Shown in pieces: positions 28,893 to 37,414 of a stretch of DNA of 64,000 nucleotides; within the stretch, counting starts at the first letter, position 1; each line of letters begins with the position of its first letter. The DNA comes from Caulobacter sp. RHG1. GTDB taxonomy: Bacteria; Pseudomonadota; Alphaproteobacteria; Caulobacterales; Caulobacteraceae. The DNA lies in assembly GCF_013181195.1 (NCBI RefSeq), contig NZ_SMZP01000003.1, positions 372,001 through 436,000 on the forward strand. Direction: 5' to 3'. Below the pieces are notes generated by a model, which saw only the letters and a list, made by a program, of their open reading frames with translations, was not told where the DNA came from and did not search any database. The position numbers and the translations under genes are program-made.

Positions 28893-29434
28893 CCGCTTTC
28901 GGCCTGGTCGCGGGACTTGGCCGCCGAAGCCCGACGCGTCTCGCGGCTCTTCTGCTGGGCCCAATAGTCCGCGCCCTCGTCGGGCTTGAACATCGTGCGC
29001 GGCGCGCCCTCGCGCGAGACCACCGCAAAGACATTGCCCTTGGGATCGTAGATCAGCAGGTCGCCGTTCGTACGCTTCAAGGTTTCCGACCCCTTGGGCG
29101 GGTCGCTGACGAAGGCGTGGACCTTGGCGACATAGTCATCGGCCGACTTCGCCTCGAAGGTCGCGCCGTTGCGTTCGAACGAGCGCTGGGCGTTCTCCTC
29201 GGCCGATCGGGTTCGGTTGGCGGCCCAGAAGGGCTTGCCCGCCACCAGCCTGACCGGGGCGTCGCGTGGATCTGAGCGACCACCGCCACTTTCAGGGCCG
29301 TTGGCCTCCGGCGTCGCCGACGCCTGGATCTGCGCCCGCTCCCCGCCGGTCGGCGCCTTGACCGCCGACGCCCCGCTATCGCACGCCGCCAGCCCCGCCA
29401 GCAGCAGAAGAGAGACATATCGCACAATCTTCAT
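28889..29434 (-). CDS. lipoprotein with degenerate BECR toxin-like C-terminal domain
   Basis: A 181-residue predicted lipoprotein. Residues 1-18 are a signal peptide with lipobox GLAAC (Cys18). Residues 19-80 are a low-complexity linker. Residues about 82-160 follow the layout of the nuclease-like domain found at the ends of CdiA, phage head and other polymorphic toxins (BECR fold: barnase-EndoU-ColicinE5/D-RelE): SADDYVAKVHAFVSDPP, then NGDLLIYDPKGNVFAVV, then APRTMFKPDEGADYW. In that family the segment before SADDY usually reads like H-F-x-R-H-G; here it is S-F-E-R-N-G (S85, N89), so both histidines are lost. The role is unknown. The family match is from memory of motifs. Confidence 0.6.
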   Translation of the reverse strand: MKIVRYVSLLLLAGLAACDSGASAVKAPTGGERAQIQASATPEANGPESGGGRSDPRDAPVRLVAGKPFWAANRTRSAEENAQRSFERNGATFEAKSADDYVAKVHAFVSDPPKGSETLKRTNGDLLIYDPKGNVFAVVSREGAPRTMFKPDEGADYWAQQKSRETRRASAAKSRDQAESG

Positions 29435-29586
29435 GATCGTATTCGCCCCAAATTTCTACTTTAACGATTGATGAACGAAAGCGGAACGCGAGTCGAGTCC
29501 CATTCTTCGCGCTGCGATTGCCTCTGGCGCTTCGGCCCTGGCGTGGGCATGTGCAGGACGATTGAACGCGGCAGGCGGAGCGTGAC

Positions 29587-30795
29587 GTGAGCGGCAAGAC
29601 CGAAGGCAAGCGGGTTCTTCTGATCGTCGGCGGCGGGGTCGCCGCCTACAAGTCGCTGCTGCTGATCCGGCTGCTGCGCAAGGCGGGCATCGGCGTGCGG
29701 CCGATCCTGACCAAGGCCGGACGCGAATTCGTCACCCCTTTGTCGCTGGCCGCGCTGGCCGAGGACAAGGTCTATGAAGAGCTGTTCTCGCTGACCGACG
29801 AGGCCGAGATGGGCCATATCGAGCTGTCGCGCTCGGCCAACCTGGTGGTCGTGGCCCCGGCGACGGCCGACCTGATCGCCAAGGCGGCCCACGGCCTGGC
29901 CGGGGACCTGGCCTCCACCACGCTTCTGGCCACCGACAAGCCGGTGCTGATGGCGCCCGCCATGAACGTGCGGATGTGGCTGCACCCGGCGACCCAGCGC
30001 AACATCGCCACCTTGAAAGCCGACGGCGTCAGCTTCGTGGGGCCCGAAGAAGGGACCATGGCCTGCGGCGAGTTCGGCCCCGGACGCCTGGCCGAGCCGG
30101 AAGAGATCTTCGCGGCGATCGTCGCGCAGCTGGACGGCCCCGCTGCTCGTCCGCTGGCGGGCAAGAAGGCGTTAGTCACCGCCGGCCCCACCTTTGAGCC
30201 GATCGACCCGGTGCGCGGCATCACCAACCGCTCCAGCGGCAAGCAGGGCTTCGCGATCGCCGAGGCGCTGGCCAAGCTCGGCGCGGACGTCACCCTGGTC
30301 GCCGGCCCGGTGGCTCAGCCGACGCCGGTCGGGGTCAGGCGCGTGGACGTCGAGACCGCCCGCCAGATGCTGGCCGCCAGCCAGGCCGCCCTGCCCGCCG
30401 ACGTCGGGGTGTTCGTGGCCGCCGTCGCCGACTGGCGGGTCGACGAGGCGTTCGGGACCAAGCTGAAGAAGGAAAAGGGCGGGCCGCCGGCCCTCACCTT
30501 CGTCGAGAACCCCGACATCCTGGCGACCCTGTCGGCCACCGGCCCGCAGCGCCCGCAGCTGGTCGTCGGCTTCGCGGCCGAGACTAACGACGTCGAGGCG
30601 CACGCCCGCGCCAAGCTGGCCCGCAAGGGCTGCGACTGGATCATCGCCAACGACGTCACCGAGCCGGGCGTGATGGGCGGCGGTGAAAACGCCGTGCTGC
30701 TGATCACCAAGGACGGCGCCGAGCGCTGGGACCGGGCGGCCAAGGATCAGGTGGCGGCGCAGATCGCGGCCCGGATCGCGGCGGCGTTGGGTTAG
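29587..30795 (+). CDS. coaBC: bifunctional CoaBC (PPC synthetase/decarboxylase)
   Basis: A 402-residue two-domain enzyme that makes 4'-phosphopantetheine in coenzyme A synthesis. The N-terminal flavoprotein decarboxylase domain (CoaC, residues 1-185) has the active-site His region [27 protein letters not shown] and the substrate clamp CGEFGPGRL. The C-terminal CTP-dependent synthetase (CoaB, about 190-402) opens with [18 protein letters not shown] and SSGKQG, and carries VAAVADWRV. The start is GTG at 29587. It is separated from the lipoprotein by a 152-base divergent region. Confidence 0.95.
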   Translation: MSGKTEGKRVLLIVGGGVAAYKSLLLIRLLRKAGIGVRPILTKAGREFVTPLSLAALAEDKVYEELFSLTDEAEMGHIELSRSANLVVVAPATADLIAKAAHGLAGDLASTTLLATDKPVLMAPAMNVRMWLHPATQRNIATLKADGVSFVGPEEGTMACGEFGPGRLAEPEEIFAAIVAQLDGPAARPLAGKKALVTAGPTFEPIDPVRGITNRSSGKQGFAIAEALAKLGADVTLVAGPVAQPTPVGVRRVDVETARQMLAASQAALPADVGVFVAAVADWRVDEAFGTKLKKEKGGPPALTFVENPDILATLSATGPQRPQLVVGFAAETNDVEAHARAKLARKGCDWIIANDVTEPGVMGGGENAVLLITKDGAERWDRAAKDQVAAQIAARIAAALG

Positions 30796-30878
30796 CCCGC
30801 AAGCGAGCCGACAGCCCCCTCAGCGCCCCATCCCAAGGGCGGATGGCCTTAGGCCTTCTGGGAGATGTGCAATCGGGA

Positions 30879-30904
30879 TTGACATCGAGTTACACGTGTA
30901 ATTC
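30879..30904 (+). promoter_or_regulatory. promoter with embedded palindromic operator
   Basis: A -35 TTGACA (30879-30884) is followed by an 18-base near-perfect palindrome at 30887-30904, whose core TTACACGTGTAA (30890-30901) is perfect. The operator fills the spacer and -10 area of the esterase promoter, so a bound repressor would block it. T-T-A-C-A-N-N-T-G-T-A-A is a common site type for TetR-family repressors. The regulator is not encoded next to it. Confidence 0.55.
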
Positions 30905-30938
30905 AAATTGCTCTGTCGCTGGCGAACAGAGGGCAGAC

Positions 30939-32063
30939 ATGAGCATCCGTAATGGCCTGGTGGCTCTGGGCGCCTTCATGTTCGCTTGTCCGGCCCTCGC
31001 GGCGTCACCCGGTCTGCGGGTGGTTTCCGAAGGCCCTGCGCCGCAGAGGCGTGCGGTGCAGTTGATCGTGCATTCCGAGCGAGCGGGCCGTGATTTCCAG
31101 ATCCAGATCACCGCGCCCGGCACACCGCCGATCCTGCCCGGCCAGACTGCTCCGGCGATCTATGTCCTGGACGGCGGATATGACATCGCCGGGCCTACGG
31201 GCTGGTTGTTAGGCGGCGCTGGCGCGATGGCTCCGGCCTATGTGATCACCATCGGCTATCCGCCAGGCGGCCCGCCCACCCGCGAGCGCGACATGCTCTT
31301 CGCGCCCGGAACCCGCCCCGATGGCACGGTCGCAAAGGGCGGTGGCGGAGCAGGATTTAGGGCCTTCCTTCTGGAGGAGCTCAAGCCTCTGATGGAGGCC
31401 CGTTATCCGCTCGATCCCAAATCCGCAGTGCTGTTTGGTCATTCGCTGTCGGGTATCTTCACGGCGAACATGCTGGCCGATAGCCCCGAGGCCTTTTCCG
31501 GCTACCTGATCGCTAGCCCCTCTCTCTGGGCCGATCCAAGCGTGACCGATCGCCTGAAGACCGTCGCCGCGCGAACCTCACAGCGCAAGGTTTTCGTCAC
31601 CTGGGGCGCGAAGGAAGAGCCTTACATGATCGACGGCGGGGAAAAGATTTCTGCCGCCTTGTCGAGCGCCCCCGAGCGCCTCGTCCTGAAGACCAAAGCC
31701 TTTGAGGGCGAGACTCACATTTCGTACTACCCTCTCGTGATGTCGGCGGCGCTGCCGTTCCTGCTTCCGCGCGCGCAGCCCATAAAGCATCCCTCGCCGA
31801 TCACCCTGACACGCAAGCAAACTGAACGCTATTTCGGGATCTACATCCTGTCTGATGGCCGTAAGGTCACCATAGGCGAGGACGAGGATGGTATGCTGTT
31901 GGAGGTCGATGGCGCTCCCCCCGCCAACATCCAGGCCGAGGCCGTGGATCGCTTCTACATCCACGGCGTCGATGCACGGATCACCTTCGACGCAGGGCAG
32001 CAGCCACCTCGGGCGATGACCTTCTATGTCAATGGCGCTGAGGCGCGCGCGGTCCGGAGGTAG
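30939..32063 (+). CDS. exported esterase-like alpha/beta hydrolase
   Basis: A 374-residue protein with a signal peptide (MSIRNGLVALGAFMFACPALA). The body matches the putative-esterase fold (D-esterase family, related to siderophore esterases of the Fes/IroE type). Visible elements are YVLDGGYD (oxyanion side), a nucleophile elbow FGHSLSG (Ser about 169) and a His-containing FEGETHISYYP. About 90 C-terminal residues form an extra domain. I chose ATG 30939, where the signal peptide starts. Codons are less GC-rich than in neighbouring genes, which hints at later acquisition. Substrate unknown; a palindromic operator suggests inducible expression. Confidence 0.75.
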   Translation: MSIRNGLVALGAFMFACPALAASPGLRVVSEGPAPQRRAVQLIVHSERAGRDFQIQITAPGTPPILPGQTAPAIYVLDGGYDIAGPTGWLLGGAGAMAPAYVITIGYPPGGPPTRERDMLFAPGTRPDGTVAKGGGGAGFRAFLLEELKPLMEARYPLDPKSAVLFGHSLSGIFTANMLADSPEAFSGYLIASPSLWADPSVTDRLKTVAARTSQRKVFVTWGAKEEPYMIDGGEKISAALSSAPERLVLKTKAFEGETHISYYPLVMSAALPFLLPRAQPIKHPSPITLTRKQTERYFGIYILSDGRKVTIGEDEDGMLLEVDGAPPANIQAEAVDRFYIHGVDARITFDAGQQPPRAMTFYVNGAEARAVRR

Positions 32064-32232
32064 GGCGCGGGCCGACGACGAGAAGGTCCGCCATGGGGTC
32101 GTCAGCGAACCTAGTCGCCGGGGAAGCTTCACCGCGGCCAACCCTGTTGCCTTGTAATCTTCCCCTGCCGAGACTCTGGCCCGAACCCCGGCAAATCAGC
32201 TACAGGCGGGCATGCCTTTCAGGAGAACCGCC

Positions 32233-32700
32233 ATGTCCGCCATCCCCGCCGGTCTCGCCATCCGCTTCAAGCGCTGGGAAGGCAATGCCGACCTGCCGAT
32301 TCCGGCCTATGCCACGGCGGGCGCGGCGGGCTTCGACCTTCGCGCCCACGTGCCGGAAGACGAGCCGATCGTGCTGAAGCCCGGCTCGCGCTGCATGGCC
32401 CCGACCGGGTTCTCCGTGGCGGTTCCGGATGGCTACGAGATGCAGGTGCGCCCACGCTCGGGCCTGGCGTTCAAGAACGGCGTCACGGTGGTCAATGCGC
32501 CCGGCACCGTCGACAGCGACTATCGCGGCCAGGTCTGCGTGCTGCTGATCAATCTGGGCGAGGAAGACTTCACGATCCGCCGCGGCGATCGCATCGCCCA
32601 GGGCGTGATCGCGGCGGCCCCGCAGTGGTCGCTGGTCGAGGTCGACGACCTGGACGCCACGGATCGCGGCGCGGGCGGCTTCGGCTCGACGGGCGTCTGA
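32233..32700 (+). CDS. dut: dUTP pyrophosphatase
   Basis: A 155-residue trimeric dUTPase that hydrolyses dUTP to dUMP and keeps uracil out of DNA. Motifs in order: [11 protein letters not shown] (I), [11 protein letters not shown] (II), [14 protein letters not shown] (III), [11 protein letters not shown] (IV) and the C-terminal glycine-rich [10 protein letters not shown] (V). All five are intact. The start is ATG 32233, preceded by AGGAG. Its stop directly abuts the stop of the small membrane protein gene on the other strand. Confidence 0.97.
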   Translation: MSAIPAGLAIRFKRWEGNADLPIPAYATAGAAGFDLRAHVPEDEPIVLKPGSRCMAPTGFSVAVPDGYEMQVRPRSGLAFKNGVTVVNAPGTVDSDYRGQVCVLLINLGEEDFTIRRGDRIAQGVIAAAPQWSLVEVDDLDATDRGAGGFGSTGV

Positions 32701-32844
32701 CTAGAACGCCGGCGCGACCTGAGCGGCCTTGAGACCCAGGATCAGGTAGCCGCCGAAGCCGGTCGCGAAGGCGGCGGCGGCCATCCACAGCACCGGGCGG
32801 ATCATGTCGAGCGGGGTTTGGCCCATCGGAGGCTGAGACTTCAT
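32701..32844 (-). CDS. small membrane protein (unrecognised)
   Basis: A 47-residue protein starting MKSQPPMGQTPLDMIRP, then a single hydrophobic segment (about 19-40) and the end VAPAF. It has a clear Shine-Dalgarno (AGGAG, 7 bases before the ATG on the minus strand), and the frame ends exactly beside dut. I do not recognise a family. It is probably a single-span inner-membrane protein. The open frame runs 18 codons upstream, without a better start. Confidence 0.6.
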   Translation of the reverse strand: MKSQPPMGQTPLDMIRPVLWMAAAAFATGFGGYLILGLKAAQVAPAF

Positions 32845-32936
32845 CGGGAACTCCTGGCCTGAGCAGGGCCACAGATACGCACCGAGTGAGATACGCACGC
32901 CTGGGACCTTGGTTGCACTGGCGGGCGGCTTTTACA

Positions 32937-32954
32937 GTGTCGTGATTCCGACAC
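32937..32954. promoter_or_regulatory. inverted repeat upstream of emrA
   Basis: GTGTCG (32937-32942) and CGACAC (32949-32954) are separated by TGATTC. The site lies about 130 bases before emrA in the 240-base region shared with the small membrane protein gene. It is a plausible operator for the TetR protein encoded at the end of the efflux cluster. Confidence 0.4.
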
Positions 32955-33084
32955 AATGAAAATCGACATCCCCAAGGCCGGTTTGTAACCGTTGATTTCT
33001 GGACGACTGCGTCCATTTATCCCTTGAACCGCGCTCTGGACCCGACTATCCGGCGCGTCGACACCGCATGGGTAAGGGTTGGGA

Positions 33085-34185
33085 ATGGCGCCGCCAGAAA
33101 AGTCCCCGGGTAACAAGAAGCTGGTTCCGATGATCGTCGGCGGGGTGGTCGTGGCCGCCGTGCTGGTCGGCGGGACCCTGTGGTTCCTCGACAAGCAGCA
33201 TTTCGAAAGCACCGACAACGCCTTCGTCCAGGCCGACACCGTGCAGGTCAGCCCGCAGGTCTCCGGCTATGTGGCCGAGGTGCTGGTGGCCGACAACCAG
33301 CGCGTCGAGGCCGGCCAGATCCTGGCCCGGATCGATCCGGCGACCTTCCAGGCCCGCGTCGACCAAGCCATCGCCAACGCCAGCGCCGCCGATGCGGCGA
33401 TCCGGTCGATCGACGACAAGAACAACCTCGAGCAGGCGATCATCGCCCAGCGCGCCGCCGGCGTGACCAGCGCCCAGGCCGACGCCGGCCGGGCCAAGGC
33501 CGACCTCGACCGCTACAGCGCCCTGGCCAATCAGGGCTGGGTGTCGCAGCAGAAGGTCCAGACCGAGCGCGCCACCGCCACCCAGACCGCCGCAGGCGTC
33601 GCCAGCGCCCAGGCCGCCCTGGAAGCCGAGCGCCGCACCGCCCAGTCGCTGGGCTCGGCCAAGGCCCAAGCCATCGCGCAAGCCGCCGCCGCCAACGCCG
33701 CCGTGGCCCAAGCCAAGCTGGATCTGGAGCGCACCGTGATCCGCGCCCCCGCCGCCGGCGTGGTCGGCGCCCGCTCGGTCCGTCCGGGCCAGCTGGTCCA
33801 GCCGGGCGTGGTGCTGATGTCGGTCGTGCCGCTGGGCCAGGCCTTCATCGTCGCCAACTTCAAGGAGACGCAGGTCTCGCGCATCCGCATCGGCCAGCCG
33901 GTCGAGATCCGCGCCGACGCCTTCGGCAAGGACAAGATCATCGGCAAGGTCGACAGCTTCGCCCCGGCCACCGGCCAGGAGTTCGCCCTGATCCCGGTCG
34001 AGAACGCCGTCGGCAACTTCACCAAGATCACCCAGCGCCTGCCGGTGAAGATCGTGGTCGACCGCAGCCAGCTGGGTTCGGCCCTGCGCCCCGGCCTTTC
34101 GGTCGAGATCAAGGTCGACGTCCGCGACGACTCCGGCGCCTCGTTCGCCGAGGCCGGCGCGGCTCGTCCCGCTCCGGCCCGGTAA
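33085..34185 (+). CDS. emrA: EmrA/HlyD-family periplasmic adaptor
   Basis: A 366-residue membrane-fusion protein of a tripartite-type drug efflux pump. A single membrane helix at about 11-33 (LVPMIVGGVVVAAVLVGG) anchors it in the inner membrane. Then come STDNAFVQADTVQVSPQVSG (the lipoyl-type half motif, about 43-62), a long alpha-helical coiled-coil hairpin (about 90-210) and the second half, [19 protein letters not shown]. The start is ATG 33085; a TTG two codons earlier is less likely. It precedes the MFS pump gene by 8 bases. Confidence 0.9.
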   Translation: MAPPEKSPGNKKLVPMIVGGVVVAAVLVGGTLWFLDKQHFESTDNAFVQADTVQVSPQVSGYVAEVLVADNQRVEAGQILARIDPATFQARVDQAIANASAADAAIRSIDDKNNLEQAIIAQRAAGVTSAQADAGRAKADLDRYSALANQGWVSQQKVQTERATATQTAAGVASAQAALEAERRTAQSLGSAKAQAIAQAAAANAAVAQAKLDLERTVIRAPAAGVVGARSVRPGQLVQPGVVLMSVVPLGQAFIVANFKETQVSRIRIGQPVEIRADAFGKDKIIGKVDSFAPATGQEFALIPVENAVGNFTKITQRLPVKIVVDRSQLGSALRPGLSVEIKVDVRDDSGASFAEAGAARPAPAR

Positions 34186-34193
34186 GACACGCC

Positions 34194-35792
34194 ATGACGG
34201 ACGCCGCCACCTCTGGGGCGCCGCCCTCCGGCGCTCCTCAAAGCGCTCCCGCCGAGATCAACTGGACCAAGCTGATGCTTGGCTTCGGGGCCATGGTCAT
34301 CGGCCAGTTCATGGCCATTCTCGACATCCAGATCGTCGCGGCCTCGCTGCCGCAGATCCAGGCGGGCGTCGGGGCCAGCACCGACCAGATCAGCTGGATC
34401 CAGACCGCCTATCTGATCCCCGAGGTCGTGATGATCCCGCTGTCGGGGTATCTGTCGCGCCTGTGGGGGACGCAACGCCTGTATCTGGCTTCGTGCGTCG
34501 GCTTCATGGTCATGAGCGTGCTCACCGGCCTGTCCACGTCGATCGACATGATGATCCTGACGCGGGCCCTGCAGGGCTTCATCGGCGGGGCGATGATCCC
34601 GACGGTGTTCGCCGTCGCCTTCACCGCCTTCCCGCCCGAGCGCCGGATCACCGCCAGCGTGATCATGGGCCTGATCGTCACCCTGGCCCCGACGGTCGGT
34701 CCGACCCTGGGCGGCCATCTGACCGAGTCGCTGTCCTGGCGGTGGCTGTTCTTCATCAACGTGCCGACGGGCCTGATCGTGCTGTTCGGCGTGGCCCGCT
34801 GGGGCGACTTCGACAAGGGCGATCCCAGCCTGGCCAAGGGCTTCGACTGGTTCGGCCTGGCGGTGATGGCCATCTTCCTGATGAGCATGCAGTTTGTGCT
34901 GGAAGAAGGCGCCAAGGACGACTGGTTCGACGACAGCCTGATCCTGTGGCTGACCGTCACCGCCGTGATCGGCGGCGGCCTGTTCATCTGGCGGCAGCTG
35001 ACCTATCGCAACCCGATCGTCGAGCTGCGCGCCTTCAGCAACCGCAACTTCATGGTCGGGGTGGTGATGACGGCGGTGTCCGGCGCCAGCCTGTTCGGCG
35101 GCACCTTCCTGCTGCCGCAGTTCCTGGGCCGGGTGCGTCACTATTCGGCGTCCGAGGTCGGCACCACGATGATCGTCTCGGGCCTGTCGATGTTCCTGAC
35201 CGGACCGATCGCCGGCCGCCTGGTGCGCAAGACCGATCCGCGCGTGCCGATGTGCCTGGGCTTCCTGCTGGCCGGTTGGGGCATGTACATGGCCCATGGC
35301 GTGACCAAGGACTGGGGCTTCTGGGAGTTCGCCGGCGTTCAGGCCTGCCGCGGCGTGGGCGTGATGATCGCCATGATCGCCACCCAGCAGGTGACGATGA
35401 GCACCCTGCCGCCGCACATGGTCAAGAACGCCTCGGGCCTGGTGAACCTGTCGCGCAACACCGGCGGCGCCATCGGTCTGGCCTTGCTGGCCACCTCGAT
35501 CACCCAGCAGACGGCGCTCTATTACGACGACATGACCTCGAAGCTGACCGCAGGGGGCAACGCCGCGTCGATGCTGACGGCCCTGACCCAGCGCATGGCC
35601 CAGCTGGGCGTGGCCGATCCGGGCGGCGCCGCGCGCAAGGCCATCGGCGGCATGCTGCAGCAGCAGGCCACGGTCATGGCGTTCGGCGACGCCTTCACCC
35701 TGTTGGCCATCGGCAGCTTCGTCGCCGCCGGCGTGTCGCTGCTGGCCGCGCCGGTCAAGAACGCTCCGCCACCGCCTTCGGACGCGCACTGA
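34194..35792 (+). CDS. emrB: DHA2-family MFS multidrug efflux pump (EmrB/QacA type)
   Basis: A 532-residue transporter of the 14-helix DHA2 group. Helix 1 has FMAILDIQIVAASLPQI, with the conserved Asp, and the next segment SWIQTAYLIPEVVMIPLSG is typical of EmrB. Motif C-like GLIVTLAPTVGPTLGG follows. The C-terminal half has the arrangement seen in EmrB (LSRNTGGAIGLALLAT). It works with EmrA to expel drugs or hydrophobic compounds across both membranes. The outer-membrane TolC partner is not in the window. tetR-type gene follows. Confidence 0.92.
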   Translation: MTDAATSGAPPSGAPQSAPAEINWTKLMLGFGAMVIGQFMAILDIQIVAASLPQIQAGVGASTDQISWIQTAYLIPEVVMIPLSGYLSRLWGTQRLYLASCVGFMVMSVLTGLSTSIDMMILTRALQGFIGGAMIPTVFAVAFTAFPPERRITASVIMGLIVTLAPTVGPTLGGHLTESLSWRWLFFINVPTGLIVLFGVARWGDFDKGDPSLAKGFDWFGLAVMAIFLMSMQFVLEEGAKDDWFDDSLILWLTVTAVIGGGLFIWRQLTYRNPIVELRAFSNRNFMVGVVMTAVSGASLFGGTFLLPQFLGRVRHYSASEVGTTMIVSGLSMFLTGPIAGRLVRKTDPRVPMCLGFLLAGWGMYMAHGVTKDWGFWEFAGVQACRGVGVMIAMIATQQVTMSTLPPHMVKNASGLVNLSRNTGGAIGLALLATSITQQTALYYDDMTSKLTAGGNAASMLTALTQRMAQLGVADPGGAARKAIGGMLQQQATVMAFGDAFTLLAIGSFVAAGVSLLAAPVKNAPPPPSDAH

Positions 35793-35808
35793 TGCCCAAG
35801 GTTCTTTG

Positions 35809-36417
35809 ATGCCAAGAATTCCTGGACAGATCGACGTCGCCAAGACCGAGGCCATCCTGGACGCCGCCGTCGAGGTGATCGGCGAGCGTGGCCTGGCCGC
35901 GCCCATGGAGGCCATCGCCCGCCGGGCCGGGGTCTCCAAGCAGACGGTCTACAACCACTATGGCTCCAAGGCCGAGCTGATGCGGGCCCTGATGCAGCGG
36001 CGCGTGGAGTCGATCACCGCGCCCCTGCGCGACAGCGGCGCGGTCGACAATCCGACCGAGACGCTGGAGGCCTATGCCCGCTCGCTGCTGGAGACGGTGA
36101 TCACCAACAAGAGCTACTCGATGATGCGGGTGGTGATGCTGGGCGCGGGCGAGATGCCCGACGTGGCCCAGGAGGTCTACGAGGCCGGCCCCTTGAGCGC
36201 CCGCCGGCAACTGGCGGCCTTCCTGCAGGCCGAGACCGAGCTGGGCCGCATGAAGGTCGAGGACTTCGACCAGGCCGCCGAGATCTTCTCGGGCATGGTC
36301 ATGGGCCAGACCCAGATGCGCTCGCTGCTGCGCCTGCCGTCGGAGAAGACCCCAGACGAATACGGCCGCCTCGCGAGGGAGGCGGCCGTCCGTTTCATGC
36401 GAGCTTACGCGCCTTAA
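35809..36417 (+). CDS. TetR/AcrR-family transcriptional regulator
   Basis: A 202-residue repressor. The N-terminal helix-turn-helix is complete: ILDAAVEVIGERGLAAPMEAI and then AGVSKQTVYNHYGSKAELM (about 33-51). The C-terminal ligand domain is helical (about 60-202) and resembles the TetR_C_7/AefR type. It is 16 bases after the efflux pump gene on the same strand and so is probably part of the emr operon, giving feedback repression. A TetR-type inverted repeat lies upstream of emrA. I chose the ATG at 35809. Confidence 0.9.
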   Translation: MPRIPGQIDVAKTEAILDAAVEVIGERGLAAPMEAIARRAGVSKQTVYNHYGSKAELMRALMQRRVESITAPLRDSGAVDNPTETLEAYARSLLETVITNKSYSMMRVVMLGAGEMPDVAQEVYEAGPLSARRQLAAFLQAETELGRMKVEDFDQAAEIFSGMVMGQTQMRSLLRLPSEKTPDEYGRLAREAAVRFMRAYAP

Positions 36418-36423
36418 AGGCCC

Positions 36424-36525
36424 TGCGTCCTTCGAGGCCCGCTGCGCGGGCGCCTCAGGATGAGGAGCTTTGTTCTGAATTCCTCATCCTGAGGTGCGCG
36501 CCGTAGGCGGGCCTCGAAGGACGCA
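36424..36525. repeat. intergenic palindromic repeat, family B copy 1
   Basis: A 102-base inverted repeat that starts TGCGTCCTTCGAGG and ends CCTCGAAGGACGCA. Inner arms include CTCAGGATGAGG and CCTCATCCTGAG. It lies between the convergent TetR and fabI genes and can fold into one long hairpin, so it is likely a bidirectional transcript end. A related copy lies at 53652-53756. Confidence 0.85.
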
Positions 36526-36538
36526 CAGAGGCTCAGAC

Positions 36539-37354
36539 TTACGCCTCTTCGGCGTCCGGCATGCCCATCATGTGGAAGCCGGCGTCGACGTGGACGACTT
36601 CGCCCGTGGTCGATTTGCCCAGATCCGAGGCCAGCCACAGGGCGCAGCCCGCGACGCCTTCCATCGAGGTGTCTTCCTTCATCGCGCTGAACGCCCGGCC
36701 TTGGGCGATCATGCCGCGGCCGCCGGCGATGCCGGCCAGGGCCAGGGTGCGCATGGCGCCGGCCGAGATGGCGTTTGCGCGGATGCCCTTGGGACCCAGG
36801 TCGCGGGCGATGTAGCGGGTCGAGGCTTCCAGAGCCGCCTTGGCCACGCCCATGGTGTTGTAGTTCGGGATGGTCCGCTCCGACCCCAGATAGGTCATGG
36901 TGATCAGCGAACCGCCGTTCGGCATGATCTTCGAAGCGCGCTTGGCGACATCCACAAAGCTGAAGGCCGAGATGTTCATGGCCAGCAGGAAGCCTTCGCG
37001 GCTGGTGTTCTCCACGAACGAGCCCTTCAGCTCATTCTTGTTGGCGAAGGCCACCGAGTGGACGACGAAGTCCAGCGTGCCGAACTTGGCTTCGATGGCG
37101 GCGAAAGCCGCGTCCATCGAGGCGTCGTCGGTGACGTCGCAGGGGATCATCGTGTCGACGCCGATGCTCTCGGCCAGCGGACGCACGCGGCGTTCCAGCT
37201 CTTCGCCCTGATAGGTGAAGGCCATCTCGGCGCCCTGGGCGGCCAGCTGGCTGGCGATGCCCCAAGCGATCGAGTTGTGATTGGCCACGCCCATGACGAG
37301 GCCCTTCTTGCCTCGCATCAGCTCGCCCTTGGGGAATGCGTAGTCGTCGGCCAT
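36539..37354 (-). CDS. fabI: enoyl-ACP reductase FabI
   Basis: A 271-residue NADH-dependent short-chain dehydrogenase that performs the last step of each fatty-acid elongation cycle. Motifs: nucleotide loop GVANHNSIAWGIA (FabI form of G-x-x-x-G), and the catalytic Tyr-x6-Lys in YNTMGVAKAALE (Tyr about 156, Lys 163). The long acidic C-terminus (PDAEEA) is common in the alphaproteobacterial FabI. It is last in the fabA-fabB-fabI order; this class is the triclosan target. Confidence 0.96.
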   Translation of the reverse strand: MADDYAFPKGELMRGKKGLVMGVANHNSIAWGIASQLAAQGAEMAFTYQGEELERRVRPLAESIGVDTMIPCDVTDDASMDAAFAAIEAKFGTLDFVVHSVAFANKNELKGSFVENTSREGFLLAMNISAFSFVDVAKRASKIMPNGGSLITMTYLGSERTIPNYNTMGVAKAALEASTRYIARDLGPKGIRANAISAGAMRTLALAGIAGGRGMIAQGRAFSAMKEDTSMEGVAGCALWLASDLGKSTTGEVVHVDAGFHMMGMPDAEEA

Positions 37355-37414
37355 GTGTCGGGCCCTCTTCAGAAAATCGTTGTCTGCTGAGTTAGCAGCG
37401 CGCCGCCGCGCGGC

